Part shown: in pieces, positions 51,952 through 59,490 of the stretch
Numbering within the stretch: the stretch's first letter is position 1
How the letters are laid out: the number at the start of each line of letters is the position of its first letter
DNA from: Verrucomicrobiota bacterium
GTDB taxonomy: Bacteria; Chlamydiota; Chlamydiia; Chlamydiales; JAEYWL01
DNA: 64,000 bases
Assembly: GCA_023428915.1 (NCBI GenBank)
Contig: JAEYWL010000046.1
Location: 1-64,000 of the forward strand
Reading direction: 5' to 3'
The notes under the pieces: model-generated
Databases searched by the model: none
What the model was told of the DNA's origin: nothing
What the model saw: only the letters and a program-made list of their open reading frames with translations
Position numbers and translations under genes: made by a program

Positions 51952-53436
51952 ATGAATTATTTCCTCTCAATGGATCTAGGGCAAAAGCAGGGGTTAAGCC
52001 AAAAACAGAATCAGCTATTGATGATGCTTCCTCAAATGCGGCAGGCGATCTCTTTTTTACAGCTCCCGGTTATGGAATTATCGCCCTTAATCGAGGCAGA
52101 GCTCGAACACAATCCTGTTTTAGAATACATGGAAGATGACAGCGAAGAAGATGAGCAGCGGGAGGCCGGGGCTGAGCATGATGAGCCTGACGGGGATGCT
52201 TCTGCTAGTCAGGAGCTTGCAATTAGCGATGAAAATTTTGAAGTCTTGCGCCAACTCGATGAAGAATACCGCGATTTTTTCAATGAAAGCGGGCAAACCG
52301 TGACTTCACGCACGCAGGAAGATGAAAAGAAACAGGCTTATTTAGAAAACTCTATTCCCGATTCACCCACCTTGTTTGCTTATTTAATGGAACAGGCCCA
52401 GGAAACTTTTGCTACTCAAGAGGAGCTAAAGGTTGCCGAAGCGATTATTGGCAATTTAGATGATAGAGGTTTTTTACAAACTCCCCTTGAAGAAATAGCT
52501 CTGACAAGCCAAACAAAGCTAAAAAATATTCAGGAAGTGCTGGCGGTAATTCAAACTTTTGAACCTCGTGGCATTGGGGCTAGCAGCTTGCAGGATTGCC
52601 TGATGATCCAGTTGCGGCAGCAAAATAAAGAAGGCACGATTGCTTATCTGATTGTCGAGAAATATTTTGACGACCTGCTGCATAACCGCATCCCTACTAT
52701 CCAACGCAATTTAAACTGTTCTTATGCCGATATTTGCGATGCAATTGAACAGCATATTGCTAAGTTGGACTTTCGCCCGGGAGCTCTGCTGCGTAATCAG
52801 GAGATACAAAGCATCATTCCCGATCTTATGATCAGGGCTGAAGAGGATAAATTATTTGTGGACATCAATGATGATTCGATGCCGTCATTGCGTTTAAATA
52901 GGCGCTATATGCGGATGCTGGAAGATGAGTCGCTGCCGGTAGAGACAAAAGACTATATAAAACAAAATATCCTTTCAGCTAAGTGGTTGATGCGCAATAT
53001 TTATCAAAGGAATGAGACGCTGCAGCGCATTGGCGAGCTGCTGGCAGACAAACAGAAGGATTTTCTGATTAATCCTGAGGGGCAATTGATCCCCATGACC
53101 ATGAAGTTTGTGGCGCAGGAACTGCAGCTGCACGAATCGACCATTGCAAGGGCTGTTTCTAACAAGTATATAGATACGCCCCGAGGCGTCCTGCCTCTGC
53201 GCTCTTTTTTCTCGACCACTTATGTCAGTGCGCAGGGCGAAGATATTTCGGCACAGACAGTTCTTGACGCTATTTCGCGAATTATTGAAGAAGAGGATAA
53301 AAAACATCCGCTTTCTGATGAGGCCATTTCAGCCAAGCTTAAAGAACAAGGGATTATTTGCGCCCGGCGTACAGTAGCCAAGCACAGGCAAGAGCTCAAT
53401 CAGGGCAATGCCCTGCAACGCCGTAAGTATTCTTAA
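51952..53436 (+). CDS. rpoN: RNA polymerase sigma-54 factor
   Basis: Alternative sigma factor that needs an enhancer-binding activator. The 494-residue protein has the region I activator-contact part (QKQNQLLMMLPQMRQAISFLQLPVMEL is Gln/Leu-rich in the usual way), an acidic region II, the core-binding region III, an HTH around LQLHESTIARAVSNKYIDT, and the diagnostic RpoN box CARRTVAKHR near the end. The ATG at 51952 follows AAAAGGTGATAGC and is preferred to a TTG at 51922. Its 3' end overlaps the opposing gene by 41 bases. Chlamydiae use sigma-54 with the AtoC-type regulator; that gene is not here. Confidence 0.96.
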   Translation: MNYFLSMDLGQKQGLSQKQNQLLMMLPQMRQAISFLQLPVMELSPLIEAELEHNPVLEYMEDDSEEDEQREAGAEHDEPDGDASASQELAISDENFEVLRQLDEEYRDFFNESGQTVTSRTQEDEKKQAYLENSIPDSPTLFAYLMEQAQETFATQEELKVAEAIIGNLDDRGFLQTPLEEIALTSQTKLKNIQEVLAVIQTFEPRGIGASSLQDCLMIQLRQQNKEGTIAYLIVEKYFDDLLHNRIPTIQRNLNCSYADICDAIEQHIAKLDFRPGALLRNQEIQSIIPDLMIRAEEDKLFVDINDDSMPSLRLNRRYMRMLEDESLPVETKDYIKQNILSAKWLMRNIYQRNETLQRIGELLADKQKDFLINPEGQLIPMTMKFVAQELQLHESTIARAVSNKYIDTPRGVLPLRSFFSTTYVSAQGEDISAQTVLDAISRIIEEEDKKHPLSDEAISAKLKEQGIICARRTVAKHRQELNQGNALQRRKYS

Positions 53437-54289
53437 GGTAAGATTCTTTAATGAGCTGCCAGCGCAATTCTTCCTGCCGGGAAGCATAATCGAGGATTTG
53501 GGTTGGCGTCATTTCGGCAAACAAATCGATTTCCCGGTCCGTTAATCTATAGATGCATGCTTTAGGCTGGTTGCTGATAGCCTGCAGTTGCTGCAAACAA
53601 GCATTGAATTGCTTGTGGCGTTTGCCGAGGCGCCGCCAGGCATAAAGCACCATGCCTAGCGGGATCAGCTTAAGCCAAGCAGCCTTGCCAAGCAAAAGAT
53701 ATTCCGGTGAAAAGAGCAAGAAGATATCCAATAGAAAAATGGTGAGCAGGACTAACAGGAAAATCATCGACTCTGCGGATGATTGTACAATGGGCCCAAA
53801 GTAGCGTTGAAATGGTGAAGAAGAAGTTTGGTAGGCTAGCAGCTCTTCATATTTTGGTTCCTGGAATTGCATGCGGCCTGCATGGGCTAATTCATGGGCT
53901 ATGAGTTCTGTCCGCTTATAAAGCCCAAAAAATAAGCTGTCAGAAGCAGCCAAGGCCTTGCGCAATTGCAGGATCGCCCCTGTTGGCGAGTCTTTGGTTT
54001 CCTGAAAAATCCAGGCGCAGCCGCCATGCCAATAAGATAGTTTGCTGTTGCTAAAATACAAAGGAATCCATCGGCAGCTGAAATCATATAGGCTGGCGGT
54101 TAAAGGGGCAGACTGCATAAGAATATTCTGGCTAAGCGATTCTACCTGATCAGCTTCCGGGAGAACACTCTTTATATGCTGGTGTAATTCACGGCAATAT
54201 TCGCTGCGTTGTAAGAATTCCTCTTCCGATTCTCCAGGTCCTGGAATTAAACCAGACTGATTCAGAGCCAACAGCTTTCCCTTTTCCAT
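53396..54289 (-). CDS. Membrane protein with a zinc-metallopeptidase HExxH motif
   Basis: A 297-residue protein of unrecognised family. The motif ELIAHELAHAGRM (His132, Glu133, His136) followed by YEELLAY (Glu148/149) looks like a gluzincin-type zinc site. Two hydrophobic segments follow (about residues 175-200 and 205-225), so the putative peptidase domain is N-terminal to a membrane hairpin. No signal peptide is evident. The last 41 bases overlap the rpoN coding end in the opposite direction. It is divergent from the RluA-type synthase gene. Peptidase activity is inferred from the motif alone. Confidence 0.75.
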   Translation of the reverse strand: MEKGKLLALNQSGLIPGPGESEEEFLQRSEYCRELHQHIKSVLPEADQVESLSQNILMQSAPLTASLYDFSCRWIPLYFSNSKLSYWHGGCAWIFQETKDSPTGAILQLRKALAASDSLFFGLYKRTELIAHELAHAGRMQFQEPKYEELLAYQTSSSPFQRYFGPIVQSSAESMIFLLVLLTIFLLDIFLLFSPEYLLLGKAAWLKLIPLGMVLYAWRRLGKRHKQFNACLQQLQAISNQPKACIYRLTDREIDLFAEMTPTQILDYASRQEELRWQLIKESYLKNTYGVAGHCPD

Positions 54290-54330
54290 AATACCTGCTA
54301 TACTTACTAGCTAATAACCATAGGCTACTC

Positions 54331-55179
54331 ATGAAATATCAACTTAAAGAAAATATGCCCATTCTCGATGCGCTTGCTTTACTTTCTCCAGGGAGCTCGA
54401 AAACCTCTCTCCGTTCTTGGATAAAAGAAGGGCGCGTGTATGTCGATGAACGGCTGGTGTCCAAGAATACTCTACTATTGCATGCCGGGCAAGTAGTTTC
54501 CCTGGGAGAAAAAAAGAAACGGGCGGAAGGCGGGTTGCAGATCCTTTATGAAGATAGCGATATTGTAGTTATAGATAAACCATCCGGGGTATTAAGTGTG
54601 GCTACAAATTTTGAAAAAGGCGAGACAGCTCACGCTTTTTTAAAACAACGCTACAAGCCTAATAAGGTATTTGTGGTTCATCGGCTCGACCAGGACACTT
54701 CCGGCGTGATGCTCTTCGCCCTTTCCGAAAATGCGTATTTACGCTTAAAACAGACTTTCGAAGAGCACAATATAGACCGGACATACATCGCAATTGTGCA
54801 AGGGGTTATGGAGGAATCTTCTGGGAGCTGGAGCAGCTATTTATATGAAGATGCCAACTATGTAGTGCATAGCACCCAAGATCCGGCGCGCGGCAAGTTG
54901 GCGATTACTCATTTTACAGTAACCGGCAAATCTAAAAGATTTATGCGCTTGCAATTGAATCTGGAAACTGGCAAAAAAAATCAAATCAGGGTGCATTGCC
55001 GCGATGCAGGCCACCCAATTGTTGGGGATATGAAATACGGGGCGGCTACAAATCCGATTAAAAGATTATGTTTGCATGCCCATTTGTTAGCCTTTAAACA
55101 CCCCATCACAGGCAAGCTCATGCGCTTTACTTCGCCTGTGCCGGAAGCATTTAATCGCATGGTTCATGATTATGCATAA
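54331..55179 (+). CDS. RluA-family pseudouridine synthase
   Basis: A 282-residue protein with an N-terminal S4 RNA-binding domain (about residues 8-60; SKTSLRSWIKEGRVYVDERL) and an RluA catalytic domain with the diagnostic HRLDQDTSGVMLFA, whose Asp is the catalytic residue. The C-terminal GKKNQIRVHCRDAGHPIVGD is also typical. It modifies uridine in rRNA or tRNA; the exact site cannot be told from sequence. Its 3' end overlaps the next gene by 8 bases. Confidence 0.92.
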   Translation: MKYQLKENMPILDALALLSPGSSKTSLRSWIKEGRVYVDERLVSKNTLLLHAGQVVSLGEKKKRAEGGLQILYEDSDIVVIDKPSGVLSVATNFEKGETAHAFLKQRYKPNKVFVVHRLDQDTSGVMLFALSENAYLRLKQTFEEHNIDRTYIAIVQGVMEESSGSWSSYLYEDANYVVHSTQDPARGKLAITHFTVTGKSKRFMRLQLNLETGKKNQIRVHCRDAGHPIVGDMKYGAATNPIKRLCLHAHLLAFKHPITGKLMRFTSPVPEAFNRMVHDYA

Positions 55180-55627
55180 AAACCCTATTTGGCTTCTTCT
55201 ATTAGTTATAATTGCCGGCGCAACTGCCTGGTACGGCGGAAGAACTATGGTCCATGTTGTGCATTATGCACATTTAAAAGCATACACTGTTCCGCAGAGT
55301 ATTGACTGGTCTTTTCAAATTATTAACGACGATGAATATATTCCTGTAGCACACTATACCTATATAGTGGGGACAGATGAGTATCATGGGGAGGATAGCT
55401 ATAAAGGGGTATATGCCAGAAACCAATGGGGAGCTGATTTATTGTTAAAAGAACTGCAATCAAAAGAAGCGGTCATTTGGTACAACCCTAAAAATCCCGA
55501 ACATTCAGCTTTAGAGAAAGTTTACCCTCTTAAAGAGCTCATGTACACGGTGGCGCTTTGCGGATTGCTCATTTATTTTATTGGATTGGGACTTTATGTC
55601 GGCAGACACAAAGAAACAGGGTCTTAG
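55172..55627 (+). CDS. Small membrane protein, DUF3592-like
   Basis: A 151-residue protein with a membrane segment at each end (about residues 5-22 and 120-142) and a soluble beta-rich middle containing VIWYNPKNPEHSALEK, the pattern of DUF3592 proteins. Its function is unknown. The start is ambiguous: ATG at 55172 overlaps the RluA gene by 8 bases, ATG at 55166 by 14; neither has a clear ribosome-binding site, so translation is probably coupled. It ends one base before the next ATG. Confidence 0.72.
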   Translation: MHKNPIWLLLLVIIAGATAWYGGRTMVHVVHYAHLKAYTVPQSIDWSFQIINDDEYIPVAHYTYIVGTDEYHGEDSYKGVYARNQWGADLLLKELQSKEAVIWYNPKNPEHSALEKVYPLKELMYTVALCGLLIYFIGLGLYVGRHKETGS

Positions 55628-55628
55628 C

Positions 55629-56513
55629 ATGGAAAAGATTTTACTGACAGCAAACACTGCGCAAGGAAATAAGCTGAATGCTGCGTTCGCCCCGGAAAAA
55701 GGGTGTAATTTGCTCAGCTTCACTTATGGGGATATAGAGTTGATTGACCAGCAAACGGAACGCGAATTTGAAGCGACGGGAAATGGCTTGGGGGCATTAG
55801 TGGCGCCCCATTTTTTAAATAGGCATAAAGGTGCTTATGCTATGCCGGCGGCTAATGGTTTAAAAAAACATGCTGAATTAATGGCTGCCGCAGGATTTGA
55901 TGATCCTTTTTTTATGGGCATTGCTCGTTATGCCACCTGGAAGGTGCTGCAGAAATCGGAAAACAGTTTTACTGCTGAACTGTCAGGCAAAGAATTGTGG
56001 CAAGAAACTCCCTTGGCGCAATTAGAAGGGCAGGCATTTAAACTTGCCCTTACCGCAGCAATACTTCCGGCAGGCTTGGAGTTGCAGCTCAGCGTTGTCA
56101 GTGATAGCGACTCCCTGATAGGAATAGACTATCGTTTTCATTTGCCAGAAGGGAATAGCCGGGTGATTTCCGCTATCCAAAAAACTTACCTGGATAAAGG
56201 GGAGCCGCAACAATTGTCAGAAGCTTGGAAATCCGATGAAGAGGGAAGTTCACAAATAGAATTAAATAAGGGCTTCGATTGCGCCTTTTATCCCCAAAAA
56301 GACCCGTTAAAAGGGGCTATATGTCTGCAAACTTCAAAATATCAGCTGCATGTTCGCTATGAATGCGGCAACCAAGAGAATTGCTGGCGCCTTTTTCGTC
56401 CAGAAGGGGCTTCTTATGTCTGTATAAGCCCTTTAAGTGCGCAAAACCCTTGGAAGCCCAACCTGACAGTTTCTAGCCTTAAGATTTACTTGCAGCCTGA
56501 AATTCACAGCTAA
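55629..56513 (+). CDS. Aldose 1-epimerase / galactose mutarotase-fold protein
   Basis: A 294-residue protein reading as a mutarotase-like beta-sandwich: AAFAPEKGCNLLSFTYGDIELI at the start (in two strands), GLGALVAPHFLNRH, and QLHVRYECGN followed by CISPLSAQNPW near the end. The catalytic His/Glu pattern is not clear, so it may be a divergent sugar-epimerase or a carbohydrate-binding relative. The ATG at 55629 is one base after the preceding stop; the longer frame from 55581 starts with TTG inside that gene and is rejected. It abuts the opposing mscS gene without any gap. Confidence 0.7.
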   Translation: MEKILLTANTAQGNKLNAAFAPEKGCNLLSFTYGDIELIDQQTEREFEATGNGLGALVAPHFLNRHKGAYAMPAANGLKKHAELMAAAGFDDPFFMGIARYATWKVLQKSENSFTAELSGKELWQETPLAQLEGQAFKLALTAAILPAGLELQLSVVSDSDSLIGIDYRFHLPEGNSRVISAIQKTYLDKGEPQQLSEAWKSDEEGSSQIELNKGFDCAFYPQKDPLKGAICLQTSKYQLHVRYECGNQENCWRLFRPEGASYVCISPLSAQNPWKPNLTVSSLKIYLQPEIHS

Positions 56514-57680
56514 TCAGATCTTTTGGCTAATCATGGCATCATAAGCCTGGGTCTTTGCTTGCTGGGAAGCGAGAACCAAGTCTTTAGGCAAATCCAAGCT
56601 GGTTGTAGGGAAGGCCATTTGCGCCTTATTTCGTATTACGATTTCAGCAATCTTAAATAGAATGTCTTCCCGGACATTGGCATGGCCAACCGTATCTACC
56701 CTTAAGATATAAGCGTCTATTAAAATCCTAATGGCATAATCGCCAAAGCCATTCAGATTGACCATAAGGCGTTGGTGATTGTCCACGTCGGGGTGGGCAA
56801 CAATCATCTCTCTTATTTCTTTGATGATCGTTTTGGCAGCGGGCAAATCGTCATAGCGTATTCCGATGATTTCCTTAAAGCGCCTATGGCTCATCCTTGA
56901 AGGGGTCATAACCACAATTTTTGAAAAAGTTGAGTTTGGCACATAGATAGGGCGTTTTTCAAAGGTGCGGATACGGGTCATATACCAGCCAATTTCCTCG
57001 ACATTGCCCTCCAGATTTTTTTCGGGAAGATTAATCCAGTCTCCGATGGCAAATGGGCGGTTTACATAAATCATCAGGCCGCCAAAAAAGTTGGCGATAA
57101 TTTCCTGGGAAGCAAACGCAATGGCTAAACCGCCGACGCCGCCAAAGGCTATCAGAGTGTTCATATTGCGGCCGGTAAGCTCTAATGCTGAAAATAGGGC
57201 AAATAGGAGAATCAACATGGTAGCCATCTTGGAGATCATATCGATCTTACCCGGCTCTATAGCGATCTCGTTATTGCGGCTGCGCTGCGTCATCACTTCG
57301 ACAAGATTGATTTTCCAGCGCAATAAAAACCAGGCAAAGAAAAGGGCGCCGGAAAGAGAAAGCATGAGATGCATGTAGGGAAGGGAAAAGAAGTTTGTGC
57401 CGTTTAAACGGATATTAATTACATCCAAACTATTGACAAGCACCACAAACCAGATCCAGTAACTCAATGGTTTGTGCAAGCCCATTACAAACGTATCTTG
57501 CCAATACCTGTGCTCCTTGCTGAATCTGTGATGCAAGCGCTTTAGGATATAGGCAATTACAAGGTTGAGGATAACGATAAACGCAAGAGCAAAGATCTCC
57601 TGAGTCCAACCGTGCTTGCCATCAATAATATCTAAAATATTATCGCAGCATTTCTCTATATAGGCTTTATCTGTATCCAT
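56514..57680 (-). CDS. MscS-family mechanosensitive channel
   Basis: A 388-residue small-conductance mechanosensitive channel. Four hydrophobic segments precede the pore helix, which reads FGGVGGLAIAFASQEIIANFFGG, split by the usual Gly/Ala pattern; then comes the cytoplasmic beta domain with YVNRPFAIGDWINLP and the VPNSTFSK motif. It releases ions when membranes are stretched. There is one more N-terminal segment than in the minimal MscS. A 250-base AT-rich gap separates it from the HigB-like gene. It ends at the base after the preceding stop, convergent. Confidence 0.92.
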   Translation of the reverse strand: MDTDKAYIEKCCDNILDIIDGKHGWTQEIFALAFIVILNLVIAYILKRLHHRFSKEHRYWQDTFVMGLHKPLSYWIWFVVLVNSLDVINIRLNGTNFFSLPYMHLMLSLSGALFFAWFLLRWKINLVEVMTQRSRNNEIAIEPGKIDMISKMATMLILLFALFSALELTGRNMNTLIAFGGVGGLAIAFASQEIIANFFGGLMIYVNRPFAIGDWINLPEKNLEGNVEEIGWYMTRIRTFEKRPIYVPNSTFSKIVVMTPSRMSHRRFKEIIGIRYDDLPAAKTIIKEIREMIVAHPDVDNHQRLMVNLNGFGDYAIRILIDAYILRVDTVGHANVREDILFKIAEIVIRNKAQMAFPTTSLDLPKDLVLASQQAKTQAYDAMISQKI

Positions 57681-57725
57681 GAAAACAACCTAACCCATTT
57701 GCTCTTTTAGTGCAAAATATGTCAA

Positions 57726-57766
57726 TTAAAACCCAAGTTGCTACCTTATAATAAGTCGGGTTTAAA
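57726..57766. repeat. Short palindromic repeat, degenerate copy 1
   Basis: It contains AAACCCAAGTTGCTACCTTATAA and then TAAGTCGGGTTTAAA, i.e. a shortened version of the palindrome seen in full at 59451-59490. It lies between mscS and the HigB-like gene. The longer sequence is given here only in fragments: AAACCC, GTTGCTACCTT and GTCGGGTTTAAA. Confidence 0.6.
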
Positions 57767-57930
57767 GCTCTTTCAAATTTTCTTTAAAAAAAATCGTCAT
57801 ATCATTAGATTTCTGCGCAATCAATTTACTTTGCTATTTCATAATCTTTAAATGAAATTTTTTTTGTGGTTTGTTAGATAGTAAAGTGTTTACTTAGTTG
57901 AACAAAATTCTCTTATATCATACACTTAAA

Positions 57931-58257
57931 ATGGAATATAAAATTATAATCTATGCAACTGAGAAAGGGGATGAACCTTTTCGAGAATGGTTGGATAGTT
58001 TGAAAGATTTTGATACTAAAGCATTAGTACTACAACGCCTTCAGAGAATTAGGCTTGGAAATTTTGGAGATTGCAAACACATCGATGAGGGCTTATGAGA
58101 ATTTCGTATTCACCATAAATCAGGTATTAGAATTTACTACGCTCGTGTCGGGCAAAGCTTGATACTAATGTTAGGTGGAGGAAATAAAAGAACTCAACAG
58201 AGCGATATTACGAAAGCCACTAAATGCTTAAAAGATTATAGAAAAAGGGTGTTATGA
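57931..58257 (+). pseudogene. HigB/RelE-type toxin interrupted by an in-frame stop codon
   Basis: From the ATG at 57931 the frame reads MEYKIIIYATEKGDEPFREW and continues to DEGL, then TGA at 58096-58098, then EFRIHHKSGIRIYYARV to the TGA at 58255-58257, all in one frame of 108 codons. The two parts together make a normal-length HigB-like ribosome-dependent RNase, where the conserved region is usually EGLxEhRIhh. A single nonsense substitution explains this. The final stop overlaps the antitoxin start (ATGA), so gene order and coupling are intact. The toxin is probably inactive. Confidence 0.82.
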
Positions 58258-58559
58258 GTGCTAAATTTCGTTCCTTTGAAGAACTTTTAGGGGAATATCT
58301 TGAAAATCCAGAGTTTGCTATGAGCTTTTTAAATCAAGCCTTAGCGGATGAAGATGTTGAAGCTTTTAAACTTTCACTTAAAGACATTATTCGCGTTCAT
58401 GGAAAAATTTCACATTTAGCTAAGCAAGCTCATCTTAGCAGAGGGACATTATATAAGTTGATGCAAGGAAAGGGGCAAACAGAAATTGGCACAGTACTGA
58501 AACTCATTCATGCTTTAGGTTATGAACTAACCGTTTCAAAAAAAGTGCAAATAACTTAA
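58254..58559 (+). CDS. HTH antitoxin of a HigBA-like module
   Basis: A 101-residue protein with a helix-turn-helix KISHLAKQAHLSRGTLYKLM (about residues 52-71), of the putative addiction module antidote family that pairs with short RelE-like toxins. The N-terminus FRSFEELLGEYLENPEFAMSFLNQAL is typical. The ATG overlaps the toxin stop. With the toxin broken, the antitoxin may survive as a free regulator, or may protect against a related toxin elsewhere in the genome. Confidence 0.87.
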   Translation: MSAKFRSFEELLGEYLENPEFAMSFLNQALADEDVEAFKLSLKDIIRVHGKISHLAKQAHLSRGTLYKLMQGKGQTEIGTVLKLIHALGYELTVSKKVQIT

Positions 58560-58640
58560 CTTTTTAAGACTCTGATCGCTGCCTTATAATAGGTCATATT
58601 GAAATTATTTTCTTTCTAAGAGCTCGAATCTGACTCTTAG

Positions 58641-58662
58641 AAGGTAGCAAGTCGGGTTTAAA
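58641..58662. repeat. Short palindromic repeat, half copy 2
   Basis: It carries AAGGTAGCAAGTCGGGTTTA and the next bases AA, the right half of the palindrome at 59451-59490. Together with the copy at 57726-57766 it flanks the HigBA-like module on both sides. Confidence 0.6.
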
Positions 58663-58699
58663 ACAGAAAAAAATCAAAACCACAGCTTTATTGAAATCT

Positions 58700-59452
58700 A
58701 TGAAAATTATTTCTTGGAATGTGAATGGCATACGCTCAATCCTTAAAAAGGGATTCATAGACTTTATTAGCAAATACAACCCTGACATCTTGTGCCTTCA
58801 GGAAACTAAAGCGCGCCAAGAAGAAGTGCCGCTTGATATCCTGCCATATCGCCAATATTGGAATGCAGCGCTGAAAAAAGGCTACAGCGGTACTTGTGTT
58901 TTTACAAAAGAACACCCTCTTTCAGTTGTAAATGGCATTTTGCTCGATATTCACGATCAGGAGGGCAGGACAATCACTTTGGAATATCCAAATTTTTTTC
59001 TGGTAAATGTGTATGTGCCCAACTCTAAAAGAGATCTTTCCAGGCTCGAGTACCGCAGCAAGCAGTGGGACACCGATTTTCTAAAATATTTAAAAAATCT
59101 GGAGAGTAAAAAACCTGTTATCTTTTGCGGAGATTTGAATGTCGCCCATACAGAAATCGATCTGACCTTTCCACAAGCCAATGTAAAAAACCATGGCTTT
59201 ACTCCGGAAGAGTGCCAGGGGTTCGATCGCATCATAGAGTCCGGCTTTATCGACACTTTCCGAGAATTTGAAAAAGGACCCGGACATTATACCTGGTGGA
59301 GTCAATTCAATAGGTGCCGTGAAAGAAATATCGGCTGGCGCATTGATTATTTCTTGATCTCGCCTGCACTTCGCCCGCAATTAAAGCAATCGTATATCTT
59401 AAACGAGGTAATGGGTTCCGACCATTGCCCTGTCGCCATAGAACTTATTTAA
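58700..59452 (+). CDS. xth: Exodeoxyribonuclease III (AP endonuclease)
   Basis: Base-excision repair AP endonuclease and 3'-5' exonuclease of the exonuclease III/EEP family. The 250-residue protein has MKIISWNVNGIRS, LCLQETKA (metal Glu), the CGDLNVAHTEIDL catalytic segment, WWSQFNRCRERNIGWRIDYF and the C-terminal GSDHCPVAIEL. The start is the ATG at 58700, giving the canonical MKIISWN; a TTG at 58691 is rejected. It ends in the hairpin shared with the convergent hemC-hemD gene. Confidence 0.95.
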   Translation: MKIISWNVNGIRSILKKGFIDFISKYNPDILCLQETKARQEEVPLDILPYRQYWNAALKKGYSGTCVFTKEHPLSVVNGILLDIHDQEGRTITLEYPNFFLVNVYVPNSKRDLSRLEYRSKQWDTDFLKYLKNLESKKPVIFCGDLNVAHTEIDLTFPQANVKNHGFTPEECQGFDRIIESGFIDTFREFEKGPGHYTWWSQFNRCRERNIGWRIDYFLISPALRPQLKQSYILNEVMGSDHCPVAIELI

Positions 59453-59490
59453 ACCCGACTTGCTACCTTATAAGGTAGCAAGTCGAGTTT
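59451..59490. terminator. Bidirectional hairpin between xth and hemC-hemD
   Basis: AAACCCGACTTGCTACCTTA and TAAGGTAGCAAGTCGAGTTT form a nearly perfect 20-bp stem directly abutting each other. T-rich sequence follows on the plus strand and A/T-rich sequence on the other side. It overlaps the last codon of xth and the last eight codons of the hemC-hemD gene, so it may serve as the terminator of both. It is the full-length member of the repeat seen at 57726 and 58641. Confidence 0.65.

Noticed and set aside
58096..58098. TGA as a selenocysteine or read-through codon in the HigB-like gene
   Set aside because: No selenoprotein features are seen, the family has no selenocysteine, and simple nonsense mutation is sufficient.
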